Positions 5,619 to 5,702 of a stretch of DNA of 5,702 nucleotides are shown piece by piece. Each line of letters opens with the position of its first letter. Position 1 is the first letter of the stretch. Under the pieces are notes generated by a model. The model did no database searches, was not told the DNA's origin, and saw only the letters and a program-made list of their open reading frames with translations. The position numbers were made by a program, and so were the translations under genes. The stretch comes from Legionellales bacterium (lineage in GTDB: Bacteria > Pseudomonadota > Gammaproteobacteria > Legionellales > Legionellaceae): NCBI GenBank assembly GCA_003489505.1, contig DNMA01000095.1, forward strand, positions 572 to 6,273, read 5' to 3'.

Positions 5619-5702
5619 TGATTCGTCTTGATTTTTATATCTTATGTTGTAACTCCATGAAAATGTCACATTCTTAGCAACGGTGTTTGTCAAAAAAGAT
5701 GT
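5619..5702. other. Upstream region of dksA, no gene seen
   Basis: The remaining sequence to the window edge is AT-rich and holds no coding region with a binding site and useful length on either strand. It probably contains further regulatory sequence for dksA or the end of the intergenic space before the next gene. Confidence 0.5.

Noticed and set aside
5618..5677. Small plus-strand ORF of 19 residues upstream of dksA
   Set aside because: No ribosome binding site and it overlaps the dksA promoter candidate; length is what chance gives.
5665..5693. Minus-strand TTGACA (5693-5688) as a second dksA promoter
   Set aside because: The -35 box is perfect but no acceptable -10 box lies 16-18 bases downstream.

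Overview
This is an AT-rich chromosomal segment from a Gram-negative gammaproteobacterium. The five genes are a DeaD-type RNA helicase, a secreted GDSL lysophospholipase resembling Legionella PlaA, the co-chaperone DjlA, the Kdo transferase WaaA and the transcription factor DksA. WaaA implies an outer membrane with lipopolysaccharide. The PlaA-like enzyme with a C-terminal cysteine pair, the low GC and the presence of djlA and dksA point to Legionella or a close relative. That placement is inference from protein character and is not proven by the window.

Layout. deaD (75-1829, +) is followed after a 36-base gap by plaA-like (1866-2828, +), which ends at a good intrinsic terminator (2850-2888). 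djlA (2887-3720) lies on the minus strand, convergent with plaA. A 140-base divergent intergenic region (3721-3860) holds candidate promoters for djlA (leftward) and waaA (rightward), with their -35 boxes almost back to back. waaA (3861-5126, +) runs head-on into dksA (5123-5575, -), and the two genes share the palindrome TTAA as overlapping stop codons. Each gene has a plausible terminator in or next to its neighbour: the dksA terminator lies inside waaA coding sequence, and the waaA terminator spans the shared stops. The last 127 bases hold a candidate dksA promoter and no gene I can support.

The genes do not form one pathway. They fall into four probable transcription units linked by envelope biology and stress: RNA remodelling (DeaD), phospholipid hydrolysis (PlaA-like), envelope-linked chaperoning (DjlA), LPS core assembly (WaaA) and the ppGpp-linked stringent response (DksA). 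In Legionella, homologues of DjlA, PlaA and DksA are linked to intracellular life.

I see no mobile element, CRISPR array, tRNA, rRNA or defence system, and no convincing new biological system. The most interesting signals are the overlapping convergent ends of waaA and dksA, the compact divergent promoter region, and two features of the lipase: a possible cysteine-bounded activation loop and an EF-hand-like acidic loop.
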